From Bacteroidales bacterium (GTDB lineage Bacteria > Bacteroidota > Bacteroidia > Bacteroidales > Paludibacteraceae): a stretch of 17,703 nt of DNA. The DNA lies in contig CAAGFD010000182.1 in assembly GCA_900769035.1 (NCBI GenBank), positions 1 to 17,703 on the forward strand. Direction: 5' to 3'. The position numbers and the translations under genes are program-made. Shown one piece after another: positions 6,750 through 14,416 of this stretch. Under the pieces are notes generated by a model. The model searched no databases. It was not told the origin of the DNA and saw only the letters and a list, made by a program, of their open reading frames with translations. Numbering within the stretch: the first letter of the stretch is position 1; each line of letters begins with the position of its first letter.

Positions 6750-8057
6750 ATGGCAAGTTTTGTAGTAGAAGGTGGACATAAACTGCATGGCAGTATCACT
6801 CCGCAAGGAGCAAAAAACGAGGCTTTACAAGTGCTTTGTGCCGTGTTGCTCACAAAAGAAAAGGTAATCATTAATAATCTTCCGGATATTTTGGATGTAA
6901 ATAATCAAATCAATTTATTGGCATCTATCGGCGTGGAAGTGAACAAGATAGCAAAGGGTAGTTACTCCTTTTGCGCTCGAGAATTGAATTTGAAGTATCT
7001 CTCGGGAGAAGATTTCTTTAAAAAATGTAATAAATTGCGTGGTAGCGTAATGATTATCGGTCCGCTCCTTGCTCGCCTCGGAGAGGTTTATTATGCTAAG
7101 CCCGGTGGCGATAAGATAGGTCGTCGCCGCCTCGACACTCATTTCCAGGGAATGCTGAATCTCGGTGCCTCTTTTGTTTATGACGATGAAAAAATGACGT
7201 ATCACTTTGCTGCCGAGAAATTGAAAGGTAGATATATGCTTCTCGATGAAGCGAGTGTTACCGGTACTGCCAACATTATCATGGCAGCAGTGCTTGCCGA
7301 GGGGCGTACCACTATCTATAATGCTGCGTGCGAGCCATATATCCAGCAGTTATGCCGTATGCTGAATAATATGGGAGCCCGTATTTCCGGCGTTGGTTCC
7401 AATTTGTTAACTATCGATGGGGTAGACTCGCTACATGGCACAGAACATACTTTGTTGCCCGATATGATTGAGGTGGGCTCGTTTATCGGAATGGCAGCAA
7501 TTACTCGTAGCGAACTTACCATAAAAAATGTGTCGTATGCCGATTTGGGTATTATTCCCGATGCTTTCCGACGCCTCGGTATTAAAATCGTTCAGCAAGG
7601 CGACGACATCTATATTCCTGCACAAGAGCATTATCAAATAGAGTCGTTCTTCGATGGGTCCATCCTCTCGGTAGCCGATGCTCCTTGGCCCGGTTTAACG
7701 CCTGATTTGCTCTCCGTTATCCTTGTTGTGGCTACTCAAGCAAAAGGTACAGTGCTGATACATCAAAAAATGTTTGAAAGTAGATTATTCTTTGTAGATA
7801 AACTTATCGATATGGGAGCTCAGATTATCCTTTGCGACCCCCATAGAGCCGTTGTCGTAGGGCATGACCATCAGATAAAACTTCGTAAAAATAATATGAC
7901 GTCGCCGGATATACGTGCCGGTATTGCAATGCTTATTGCTGCTATGGCAGCAGAAGGTGTCAGTCGTATCGACCATATCGACCAAATCGACCGTGGCTAT
8001 GAAGATATAGAATCTCGACTTAATGCTATCGGTGCAAATATTCATCGCGAAGATTAG
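6750..8057 (+). CDS. murA: UDP-N-acetylglucosamine 1-carboxyvinyltransferase (MurA) with Cys-to-Asp active site
   Basis: MurA transfers enolpyruvate from PEP to UDP-GlcNAc in the cytoplasm, the first committed step of peptidoglycan synthesis. The 435 residues match the usual length of about 420-440. Substrate residues are in place: GAKNEAL with Lys22 and Asn23, PGGDKIGRRRLDTH (118-131), TPDLLS with the general-base Asp at 319, and DIRAGIAM with Arg389. HIDQIDRGYEDIESRL near the end is typical of the family. At the position of E. coli Cys115 there is Asp121 (PGGD instead of PGGC). Fosfomycin alkylates that Cys, and enzymes with Asp there, such as those of Mycobacterium and Chlamydia, stay active and resist the drug. 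The ATG at 6750 gives the family N-terminus; an in-frame ATG at 6690 inside murB would add 20 unrelated residues. It is cotranscribed with murB. Confidence 0.96.
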   Translation: MASFVVEGGHKLHGSITPQGAKNEALQVLCAVLLTKEKVIINNLPDILDVNNQINLLASIGVEVNKIAKGSYSFCARELNLKYLSGEDFFKKCNKLRGSVMIIGPLLARLGEVYYAKPGGDKIGRRRLDTHFQGMLNLGASFVYDDEKMTYHFAAEKLKGRYMLLDEASVTGTANIIMAAVLAEGRTTIYNAACEPYIQQLCRMLNNMGARISGVGSNLLTIDGVDSLHGTEHTLLPDMIEVGSFIGMAAITRSELTIKNVSYADLGIIPDAFRRLGIKIVQQGDDIYIPAQEHYQIESFFDGSILSVADAPWPGLTPDLLSVILVVATQAKGTVLIHQKMFESRLFFVDKLIDMGAQIILCDPHRAVVVGHDHQIKLRKNNMTSPDIRAGIAMLIAAMAAEGVSRIDHIDQIDRGYEDIESRLNAIGANIHRED

Positions 8058-8076
8058 TTTTTTATAAAATTATTTG

Positions 8077-8084
8077 TATATTTG
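8077..8084 (+). promoter_or_regulatory. Bacteroidota-type -7 promoter element for the M48 peptidase gene
   Basis: TATATTTG matches TAnnTTTG and lies 43 bases before the ATG at 8128, in the gap after murA. No convincing -33 TTTG is seen at the usual distance, so the call rests on the -7 box alone. Confidence 0.45.
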
Positions 8085-8127
8085 CATTTGTGATATATAT
8101 TCTTATTAACTATAAATCTATACGCTT

Positions 8128-9519
8128 ATGTTGAATATCTTTAAGAAAAAAAATACTGACTCTGACGCAGAAAATACTGTTGATAAACTCAACACAGAAG
8201 AGGTTGATCAAGTTGAGTCTGCTTCAATTGAAAATCCGGATAAATCGGTAGAAGACAACAAAAATAATTCGACAGAATCGACAGATATTAAAAAGCATAA
8301 AGGTAGAAAACATAAACCTTTTCTACCGGAAATAGCAATGGAGAAGAAGCTTTCCGAGCAGATTTATCAAGCCCTTCAAGGCGATGTGGTAAGTAAAATA
8401 TTTTCAAAGCTCTCTAAATCTAATAGCGATGCCTATTGGCGTAGCAGTATGGAAGGTCACAGCCTCAAAGTTACTAAAGAAATGCTGCCGGACTTTTACA
8501 ACCTTTGTCATGAGGTGCAAGACAAATTAGGATTTACCGATAAGGTCGACTTCTATATTACCGGAGATGCCACTGTAAATGCCTTTTCAGTAGCGGCAGA
8601 GGGAGAGGATGAACCCCATATAGTGAATATTAATTCTGCACTGTTCGACCTTATGAATACCGATGAATTGCGCTTTGTAATCGGTCATGAGTTAGGGCAT
8701 TTAATTAATAAGGACACTGCACTCCAACGCCTTATAATGTTTGTATTTCCGCACAACGAGTTGATACCTCTTACTTTAGGCTATAAAATACGCCTTCATA
8801 GTCAGCTTGCCGAGCTCGTTGCCGACCGTTATGGCTATTTGGCGGTAGAAAATTTGGACGTGTGCGTAACGTCGTTTTTTAAAATGGCTTCCGGGCTCGA
8901 CCTCGTCAAGATGAATGTAAGCATCGATGCTTTAATAGAAGATAATACGAAGCGACTGGAGTATTTCCTTAAAGATAAAGGCATTAGTGATGCTACACAC
9001 CCGGTAAATCCTATAAGAGTACAAGCCTTGAATCTGTTTGCTAATGCAACGTCAGCAAAGCAATTGAATGAAGGAATAGATGAACTTATTTCTATTTTAT
9101 TAAAAATAGGAGACGGAGAGTTAGATACATATTTAGCGCAATTTATCGCTACTGCAGGGCTCATTTTTTCTCATGGAGATAATGATTTCAAGGAGGAAGA
9201 ACTCGAGGAGATTATTACAAAATTATCCGGTTTTATTGTATTTCCTCTCGATTACCTTACTGCTGTTTCAAAACAAGATGTTCCGAAATTATTCAATGAA
9301 TCATTAAATAAAATTTTAGAGATTAACCCGGGATACAGAGAAGCACTTATCAAGTATGTAATCAGTATAGTTATGTCGGATAGCGTTATTGAAGATGAAG
9401 AACTTGATATGGTTTATTCTTTTGGCAATCAAATAGGTTTCAGCGAAGTAGAAATAGCTACATACCTTGCCCAAGAAATACAACAATCCTTTGTGCCTGA
9501 TATACTTTCAATTAGTTAG
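8128..9519 (+). CDS. M48-family zinc metallopeptidase with C-terminal TerB-like region
   Basis: 463 residues. Residues 1-65 are charged and low in complexity (KKKNTDSDAENT, then a Lys/His stretch) and look disordered. No signal peptide or membrane helix is seen, so it is predicted to be cytoplasmic, unlike HtpX. The M48 domain spans about 70-300: VNAFSV (150-155), the zinc motif HELGH (187-191), and SQLAELVADRYG with the third zinc ligand Glu229 and Asp233. Residues about 350-460 are helical and carry the pattern SVIEDEELDMVYSFGNQIGFSEVEIA, which resembles TerB/tellurite-resistance-type domains. This part is a structural guess. The substrate is unknown. It has its own promoter-like box and faces the R-M operon across a shared terminator. 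Confidence 0.85.
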   Translation: MLNIFKKKNTDSDAENTVDKLNTEEVDQVESASIENPDKSVEDNKNNSTESTDIKKHKGRKHKPFLPEIAMEKKLSEQIYQALQGDVVSKIFSKLSKSNSDAYWRSSMEGHSLKVTKEMLPDFYNLCHEVQDKLGFTDKVDFYITGDATVNAFSVAAEGEDEPHIVNINSALFDLMNTDELRFVIGHELGHLINKDTALQRLIMFVFPHNELIPLTLGYKIRLHSQLAELVADRYGYLAVENLDVCVTSFFKMASGLDLVKMNVSIDALIEDNTKRLEYFLKDKGISDATHPVNPIRVQALNLFANATSAKQLNEGIDELISILLKIGDGELDTYLAQFIATAGLIFSHGDNDFKEEELEEIITKLSGFIVFPLDYLTAVSKQDVPKLFNESLNKILEINPGYREALIKYVISIVMSDSVIEDEELDMVYSFGNQIGFSEVEIATYLAQEIQQSFVPDILSIS

Positions 9520-9528
9520 AATAATATT

Positions 9529-9568
9529 TATTGCTGTCCGGTAAAAATATTGTTGCCGGACAGCAATA
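9529..9568. terminator. Hairpin between convergent genes, likely bidirectional terminator
   Basis: ATTGCTGTCCGG (9530-9541) pairs with CCGGACAGCAAT (9556-9567), with further pairing toward the loop after one mismatch. It sits between the convergent M48 and methylase genes, which end at 9519 and 9572. The T-tracts are weak on both sides, so termination strength is uncertain. Confidence 0.7.
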
Positions 9569-9571
9569 TCA

Positions 9572-10762
9572 TTATTTAATACTTATTAATTCACTTAATC
9601 TGCAAATTTTTGCTACATTGGTAAATTGACGTTTTTTGATTTGTATGGTTTGGTCGCATGGTATAGCAATGCTTGAATCAAAACGTAGTACAGCATAATA
9701 AGGTGCATTCTCTGCGCTAAATCCTAAATCTTGCAGAGCTTTTGCTGTCCAGATTTGAAAGCCTTTTTTTGTTAGTTTAAAGAGTTGAGGATTTTCTCCA
9801 TTGTTATGTAGTAAAACGTACCCTAATTTTTCAAATCCTTTCTGTACAAGTAAAGACCCTTTACTATCTCCTGCGCGCAAATAACACAATCCATGTTTTA
9901 ACGTTAAGTTATAATCTTGAGCGTGAATATGATTAATAAGTACTGTCGTTTCTTCTGCAGTTTCGCGCATTTTTTTTAGCAACTTATTTGCTTCTGTAGG
10001 GTCATCTAATAATAAACGACGACGTTTGCTTAACTGTATGAAATTTTCGTCTTGCTCAATTCCTATGAATTTTCTTCCAAGTAAGTTGGCTGCAATACCT
10101 GTTGTGCTACTTCCGGCAAAAGGGTCAAGAATTACATCTCCTTTATTTGTTGAAGCTAAAATAATTCTATATAGCAGACGAAGTGTTTTTTGCGTAGGAT
10201 GTTTTCCACAAGTTTTTTCCCATACACCAACAGCCGGTATCCGCCATACATCGGTCATCTGAGTGCCTCCATTAAGTTGTTTCATAGTTTCATAATTAAA
10301 TTTATGAGTTTTTTTTTCGTGTTTGCGCGCCCAAATAATCAATTCTGTTGAAAAATTAAAATATCGGCAAGAAAGGTTTGGGGGCGGATCTGTTTTTTGC
10401 CATGTTATCACATTGAGTATTTTATATCCTAATTCTTGTAGGCATCTTTGTACAACGAAAATATTATGGTGTGTGCCGGAAATCCATATAGTTCCATTAT
10501 CCTTTAGTTTATTACGACAAAGAGATAACCATTGGCGATTGAATTGATAAATAGTATCGGGTGTCCCTCCTTTATCCCATTCTCCTTTATCTACACAAAC
10601 CTGTTTGCCACTTTGTACAGATATCCCGCCATTGCTTAAAAAATAAGGAGGATCTGCAAAAATAGCGTCAATAGAGTTGTCTTGAAGTTGCCCTATTAAT
10701 TCCATACAATTACCATGAAGTAATGTAAAATCTTTGTTGTTAGATATAAAAGTATGAATCAT
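9572..10762 (-). CDS. Second DNA adenine methyltransferase of the GATC R-M system (DpnA/MboIC-like) with C-terminal extension
   Basis: A 396-residue class beta amino-methyltransferase. The catalytic motif IV DPPY (37-40) comes first, then the target region, GKHPTQK (187-192), and the AdoMet-binding motif I DPFAGSSTTG (213-222) near the C-terminal side. The arrangement and sequence match the second methylases of DpnII-type systems. DpnA of Streptococcus methylates GATC also in single-stranded DNA, which protects incoming DNA during transformation. Residues about 255-396 go beyond the roughly 270 residues of DpnA. The extension has a mixed alpha/beta look (GSLLVQKGFEKLGY, PQLFKLTKKGFQIWTAKAL) and could be a DNA-binding module; I do not recognise it. 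The gene starts 3 bases after the endonuclease stop and is the last of the operon. Confidence 0.9.
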   Translation of the reverse strand: MIHTFISNNKDFTLLHGNCMELIGQLQDNSIDAIFADPPYFLSNGGISVQSGKQVCVDKGEWDKGGTPDTIYQFNRQWLSLCRNKLKDNGTIWISGTHHNIFVVQRCLQELGYKILNVITWQKTDPPPNLSCRYFNFSTELIIWARKHEKKTHKFNYETMKQLNGGTQMTDVWRIPAVGVWEKTCGKHPTQKTLRLLYRIILASTNKGDVILDPFAGSSTTGIAANLLGRKFIGIEQDENFIQLSKRRRLLLDDPTEANKLLKKMRETAEETTVLINHIHAQDYNLTLKHGLCYLRAGDSKGSLLVQKGFEKLGYVLLHNNGENPQLFKLTKKGFQIWTAKALQDLGFSAENAPYYAVLRFDSSIAIPCDQTIQIKKRQFTNVAKICRLSELISIK

Positions 10763-10765
10763 TAT

Positions 10766-11596
10766 TTATAACTGATCAATAAAGTTATTAATAGAGGTCA
10801 AATTATATATTTTGGGAATGATATTATATGCTTCTTGTAATTTGTTTTTTGCAGATTTCCAACCTATACCATCTGTAATCCATACAAATTCAAAACCGTC
10901 TACTGCATTTATTTTTGGAGCAATTTCAGAATACGCACGTGCAACTTCGTTCAGTTTAGAGCCACCTTCCGAATAGAAGTTTACTTCAATAAGATAGATT
11001 TTTTGTGAAGTCTCAATAACAAAGTCAAAACGTTTCTTGTCGTCTCCTAACGCTTGAGTTATTACATTCCACTCGCTTGAATATACTTCTGTACGATATT
11101 TAATTTTGTTATTTTTAAAAATCTTGGCAACTAATTCTTGCATGATAATACCACTACGATTTTTGCGAGCATTGGTATCTAATCCTGTCTCTATTCCAAA
11201 TACATAATCTACTAAATTGGCAATCTTTTTTGACTGTAAAATATCTGCCAATCCGGTATTTTGCAAAAATTCCATAATTCCGTCTACAGAATCAAACATA
11301 GAATCAAGAAGAACACATTCCCCCAATGAATTAATGATCTTCTTTCTTCCTTCGCTGCGAACAGCAATCAATATATTCATTACATTGAACGCTGATTTAT
11401 CACGGTTCCATATTGTTTCTATTGCAGATTTTAAGTCTTTGGCTCCAATCAAACTATTGAGCATGCAGAGGCTCAATTTTATGTTTTCAACGTTGTTGTT
11501 AATTTTATTAAAGTCGCAAAAGAAATCTAATGTTTGATTGGTTTCTTTGAGTTGAGATATGAAAGTTGAAAATTCTTCTGTTGTGTGTGCCTTCAT
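10766..11596 (-). CDS. Type II restriction endonuclease, DpnII/MboI family (GATC)
   Basis: 276 residues, close to the usual length for R.DpnII and R.MboI. The C-terminal half shows family landmarks: GLDTNARKNRSG (138-149), the conserved core KRFDFV (188-193), IYLIEVNFYSEGGSKLNE (200-217), and FVWITDGIGWKSA (237-249). The PD-(D/E)xK active site would use Asp191 and Glu204, with Asn206 (EVN) in the place of the usual Lys. By family it should cut unmethylated GATC. It lies between the two methylases, 2 bases after the first and 3 before the second. This is the order of mboA-mboB-mboC rather than the dpnM-dpnA-dpnB order of Streptococcus. The frame is intact, so the system may be active. The specificity is inferred from the family and from the Dam-type partner. 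Confidence 0.92.
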   Translation of the reverse strand: MKAHTTEEFSTFISQLKETNQTLDFFCDFNKINNNVENIKLSLCMLNSLIGAKDLKSAIETIWNRDKSAFNVMNILIAVRSEGRKKIINSLGECVLLDSMFDSVDGIMEFLQNTGLADILQSKKIANLVDYVFGIETGLDTNARKNRSGIIMQELVAKIFKNNKIKYRTEVYSSEWNVITQALGDDKKRFDFVIETSQKIYLIEVNFYSEGGSKLNEVARAYSEIAPKINAVDGFEFVWITDGIGWKSAKNKLQEAYNIIPKIYNLTSINNFIDQL

Positions 11597-11598
11597 AA

Positions 11599-12471
11599 TC
11601 AGATGTAGTTGCGGATTAATAATTCGGTTAGTTTGCCTCGTTTGTTAGGGTTTGCATTGACGCTCCTTGATGCCCATACTCGTTCTATTTTGTATTGTAT
11701 ATAGAGATCGTCAAAAAATCCGTCTTGGCAGTCGGAATTACTCAACATAAAATGATAGCCTGCTTCTTGAACTTGGTCACAGAAGTTTTTTAATCTTTTT
11801 TGTGCCAAGTCATTGAAAGTATCTTTAGTATAATTGTTAAAACTACTTGTTGTATTAAGAGGACGGTATGGTGGGTCAAAATAGAAGAAGGCATTGCCTT
11901 GTGCATGGTTGAGTGTTTGTGTGTAGTCACCTGTCAAAATATTAACCTTTTGTAATAGTTCGCTATCTGCAAAAATAGTATTGGCATCACATATTGTAGG
12001 CGTTTCATAACGACCAAAAGGAACATTGAACATACCGGATTTATTAACTCTGTATAATCCATTAAAACAAGTACGATTAAGAAAGAAAAATAGGGTTGTA
12101 TTGCGTATTGGATTAAGCGTTTTTTTGTTGAACTCCGAACGCATAAGCATAAAGAATTCCTTTTTGGTATCTTCTGAGCGTAACGAGTAGTATTCTTTCT
12201 GAATTTCGCTGAGAGAGTCAATCAATAATTTTGGAGATTCTTTAACTACTTTATAGCAAGTGGTTAAATCTTCATTAATATCATTTATGATAGCTGACTG
12301 AATATTGGAGTGTGACTGTAACATATAGAAGAGCATTGCTCCTCCTCCTACAAAAGGCTCAATGTAAGTAACGTTCTCCCATTGGTCAAAGTCAGCAGGA
12401 AGCAAGGCTTCTAGTTGTTCAATGAGTTGAGTTTTTCCACCAACCCATTTGACGAATGGTTTTCCTTTCAT
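11599..12471 (-). CDS. Dam-family DNA adenine methyltransferase of the GATC R-M system (DpnM/MboIA-like)
   Basis: A 290-residue class alpha N6-adenine methyltransferase that should methylate GATC. Motifs in order: KWVGGKTQL (8-16, cofactor and target contacts), IEPFVGGGAMLF (37-48, motif I for AdoMet), NDINEDL (63-69), and the Dam signature around FNGLYRVNKSGMFNVPFG (136-153). DPPY (199-202, catalytic motif IV) follows, then LSNSD (243-247). In the operon it protects host DNA from the endonuclease encoded 2 bases downstream. Being first in the operon lets the methylase appear before the nuclease after gene entry. It could be mistaken for an orphan Dam, but the adjacent nuclease and second methylase settle the role. 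Confidence 0.94.
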   Translation of the reverse strand: MKGKPFVKWVGGKTQLIEQLEALLPADFDQWENVTYIEPFVGGGAMLFYMLQSHSNIQSAIINDINEDLTTCYKVVKESPKLLIDSLSEIQKEYYSLRSEDTKKEFFMLMRSEFNKKTLNPIRNTTLFFFLNRTCFNGLYRVNKSGMFNVPFGRYETPTICDANTIFADSELLQKVNILTGDYTQTLNHAQGNAFFYFDPPYRPLNTTSSFNNYTKDTFNDLAQKRLKNFCDQVQEAGYHFMLSNSDCQDGFFDDLYIQYKIERVWASRSVNANPNKRGKLTELLIRNYI

Positions 12472-12490
12472 TGTATTCTTTATTTTAATG

Positions 12491-12521
12491 CAAAATTACT
12501 GCTTTTTTTTTGCATATACAA
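12491..12521 (-). promoter_or_regulatory. Bacteroidota-type promoter of the R-M operon
   Basis: Read on the minus strand, TAATTTTG (12498-12491) matches the -7 consensus TAnnTTTG, with TTG at 12521-12519 about 20 bases upstream. The start site would fall near 12485, giving a very short leader of about 14 bases before the ATG at 12471. Confidence 0.55.
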
Positions 12522-12575
12522 GAGTTAAACTTTTCACATATGATTTATTTCTCCAGGGATGTTAATGCTATATAA

Positions 12576-12716
12576 ATTATAGATTGTTGTTTTAGTTCAA
12601 AAATTCAGCTTTATAAAAAAGCTGTATTATATGCTGAAATAGTCAACGGAAAGGGTATTGTTAAATTTATTGATAATCGTGGTAATTATTGGCGGTTCCT
12701 AGATTATAAAGAATAA
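12576..12716 (+). pseudogene. Possible 3' remnant of a small gene upstream of the R-M operon
   Basis: An open frame of 46 codons without a start codon; a TAA precedes it at 12573-12575. It ends in TAA at 12714-12716. The end reads NGKGIVKFIDNRGNYWRFLD, which looks coding and resembles the end of the frame on the opposite strand at 12801-12992 (GKGI-x-KF-x-D-x-x-G-x-x-W). I do not recognise the family. The frame points away from the R-M operon toward the terminator at 12763-12805, and its missing 5' part would lie where the operon promoter begins. It may have been cut off by insertion of the operon. Confidence 0.4.
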
Positions 12717-12762
12717 AATATGATTTACATTACTGCTATTTTAGATGAAATTTCTATAATTC

Positions 12763-12805
12763 AATAAAAAAAGGAGGCTGTTTCTTCCAGCCTCCCTTTT
12801 TTATT
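12763..12805. terminator. Strong bidirectional terminator
   Basis: An 18-bp stem (12763-12780 with 12788-12805), one mismatch, 7-base loop. The GGAGGCTG/CAGCCTCC core is flanked by A7 on the left and T6 on the right, so it can act on both strands. It closes both the plus-strand remnant and the phosphoesterase transcript from the other side. Confidence 0.9.
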
Positions 12806-12992
12806 CCACTAATGTCCATATTTTGCCAGTTTCGTCTGCAAATTTATATATCCCTTTACCGACAATGTACTGCATCAAGAATTCCCCATCTATGTAAAAA
12901 TCTCTTTGCCGTGGACATATTGTTTCTTGTATATCTTCAAATACGCAAATGATTTTGAATATTTTTTTGAGAATAATATTTATATCTGAAAT
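12801..12992 (-). pseudogene. Start-less small reading frame directly after the phosphoesterase stop
   Basis: 63 codons are open between the phosphoesterase stop (12995-12993) and TAA at 12803-12801, in the same frame as the phosphoesterase. There is no ATG, GTG or TTG at the 5' end; the only ATG leaves 25 codons. The sequence looks coding: FKIICVFEDIQETICPRQRD, then FYIDGEFLMQYIVGKGIYKF and an ending ADETGKIWTLVE. The last part resembles the plus-strand remnant at 12576-12716. It could be a 5'-truncated gene, a phosphoesterase extension lost by a new stop, or a small protein using an unusual start. No family is recognised. Confidence 0.4.
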
Positions 12993-14009
12993 TTATTTAT
13001 AAATTGTTATCAAAGTAATTTCAGGAGTTGCTCCTATGCGCAGTGGTAATGTACCTCCTAATCCTATGTTTACATATAATTGTTGATTGCCTTCTTTGTA
13101 TAATCCATCGCATTCGGGATAAAAGAGTTTTGCCGGTGTGATACCAAATAATCGTACTTGCATAGCATGTGTATGCCCGCATAACGTTAATGGAATATCA
13201 GTTTGGTTTACTATGTCATTTCTCCAGTAACTTGGGTCGTGTGTAAGCAATATTCTAAACATCCCTTCCGTGCCTTGTGTCGTTTTGAGTAAATCTGCTC
13301 GTTGTACTACATTAAGTACTCCTACGCTTTGATTCTCTGTACCTAATATGGCTATACTATCATTACCATGATGTATAACTCTATTCTCATTTATCAGTAA
13401 GTCCCATCCAAGTTCTTCTCTTTCACTCTTTATCACTTGCTCTACAGCCCACCACCTTTCATTTTCGCTTAATTTGTGATTATATGGTATGTAATCGTGG
13501 TTTCCCATAACGCTGTATATTCCGTCTTTTGCACGTAAGCTACTTAATATCTCTTTAAATGGTTTTATCTCTTCTGCCGAAGTAGATACAAGGTCTCCGG
13601 TAAAACATATTATATCCGGGTCTAATGAATTAATTTCTTTTACTATCTTTTTTAACCTATTTGCGTGGCCTTCCCATCCGTTTAGATGAAGGTCTGAAAT
13701 ATGTACTATTCGATATCCATTAAACTCGTCCGGTAATTTTTGTAATTTTATCTCTTGCTTTTTTATTTCATATCGAAATCTACCTATTGTGTTACCATAT
13801 AATACAAGTAATATCCATATTGATGTTAGAATAATGGCAGTGTAGCCGAATGGCTTATATGCTATGTTGAAATGAGTAAAACAGCTTATAATTTTTATTA
13901 CCAACCAGATTATATGCGGAAGTAATGCCAATAATCCTCCTATTATGATTATGGCTGATATAATGAAATATAAGTTAGTCATATATCTTATTATTTTTAA
14001 TTCTTTCAT
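12993..14009 (-). CDS. Membrane-anchored calcineurin-like metallophosphoesterase
   Basis: 338 residues. The N-terminus has hydrophobic stretches at about 12-43 and 55-72, which anchor the protein in the inner membrane. The catalytic domain follows from about residue 90 with all dimetal ligands: DLH (106-108), GDL (138-140), GNHD (169-172), LLTHDP with His257, and GHTHAMQ (278-284). This is the order of the YkuE/YaeI-type phosphoesterases. Some relatives hydrolyse UDP-2,3-diacylglucosamine in lipid A synthesis, but that activity cannot be assigned here. The start is ATG at 14009, and a minus-strand -7-like box lies about 55 bases upstream. Its stop is followed in frame by a start-less reading frame. 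Confidence 0.9.
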   Translation of the reverse strand: MKELKIIRYMTNLYFIISAIIIIGGLLALLPHIIWLVIKIISCFTHFNIAYKPFGYTAIILTSIWILLVLYGNTIGRFRYEIKKQEIKLQKLPDEFNGYRIVHISDLHLNGWEGHANRLKKIVKEINSLDPDIICFTGDLVSTSAEEIKPFKEILSSLRAKDGIYSVMGNHDYIPYNHKLSENERWWAVEQVIKSEREELGWDLLINENRVIHHGNDSIAILGTENQSVGVLNVVQRADLLKTTQGTEGMFRILLTHDPSYWRNDIVNQTDIPLTLCGHTHAMQVRLFGITPAKLFYPECDGLYKEGNQQLYVNIGLGGTLPLRIGATPEITLITIYK

Positions 14010-14416
14010 TGTTAATGTGTTATTATTATAAGCATGCTATACGTTATTGTGCCGTTTCTCGTTACAAAGATACTATTTTTTTCTTACATTCTTTAGTTCT
14101 CTTATAACATGTTATTTTGTTAAATTTTCAAATATATTTTTAGAGGATTGTTAAATTTAAATTAACTATTTTTTTGTTTAAAATTAGGAGTTAAATAAAA
14201 AAATATTACTAACTTTACCCGCTGGAAATATTAATCACGATTATTACACTCCCCTTATTGAGATTTTTCTATTTTAGTGGGTGATTGCTTAGATTTAATA
14301 TTTAGTGTCATTATTTTTTGAGGCGATAAATATGGCGCTTTTGTATAAATTTAATATTTCTACTTGTTTATTTATTGAGATTAATTTTTAAATTGTTTAA
14401 TTTATTTTTTACGCTT
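14010..14416. other. AT-rich divergent intergenic region
   Basis: About 400 bases between the divergent phosphoesterase and adhesin genes. Apart from the phosphoesterase -7 box, it has a near-palindrome GTTAAATTTAAATTAAC at 14150-14166 and a weak -7-like TAACTTTA at 14210-14217, which would leave a leader of nearly 200 bases for the adhesin gene. No convincing adhesin promoter, RNA gene or terminator was found. Confidence 0.5.
14065..14072 (-). promoter_or_regulatory. -7 promoter element for the phosphoesterase gene
   Basis: On the minus strand this reads TATCTTTG, a fit to TAnnTTTG, 55 bases before the ATG at 14009. No clear -33 element is seen, so the call is tentative. Confidence 0.45.

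Larger units (their letters stand above)
12472..12992. other. Intergenic region between R-M operon and phosphoesterase gene
   Basis: This 521-base gap holds the R-M promoter (12491-12521), a plus-strand remnant (12576-12716), a strong terminator (12763-12805) and a minus-strand frame without a start (12801-12992). A small hairpin, CAGCTTT (12606-12612) with AAAGCTG (12618-12624), lies inside the plus-strand remnant. No tRNA or mobile-element ends were seen. Confidence 0.6.

Noticed and set aside
12604..12638. TTCAGC...GCTGAA inverted repeat as a regulatory site of the R-M operon
   Set aside because: The arms are short, lie about 100 bases from the promoter and inside a coding-like remnant; no controller protein gene is present.
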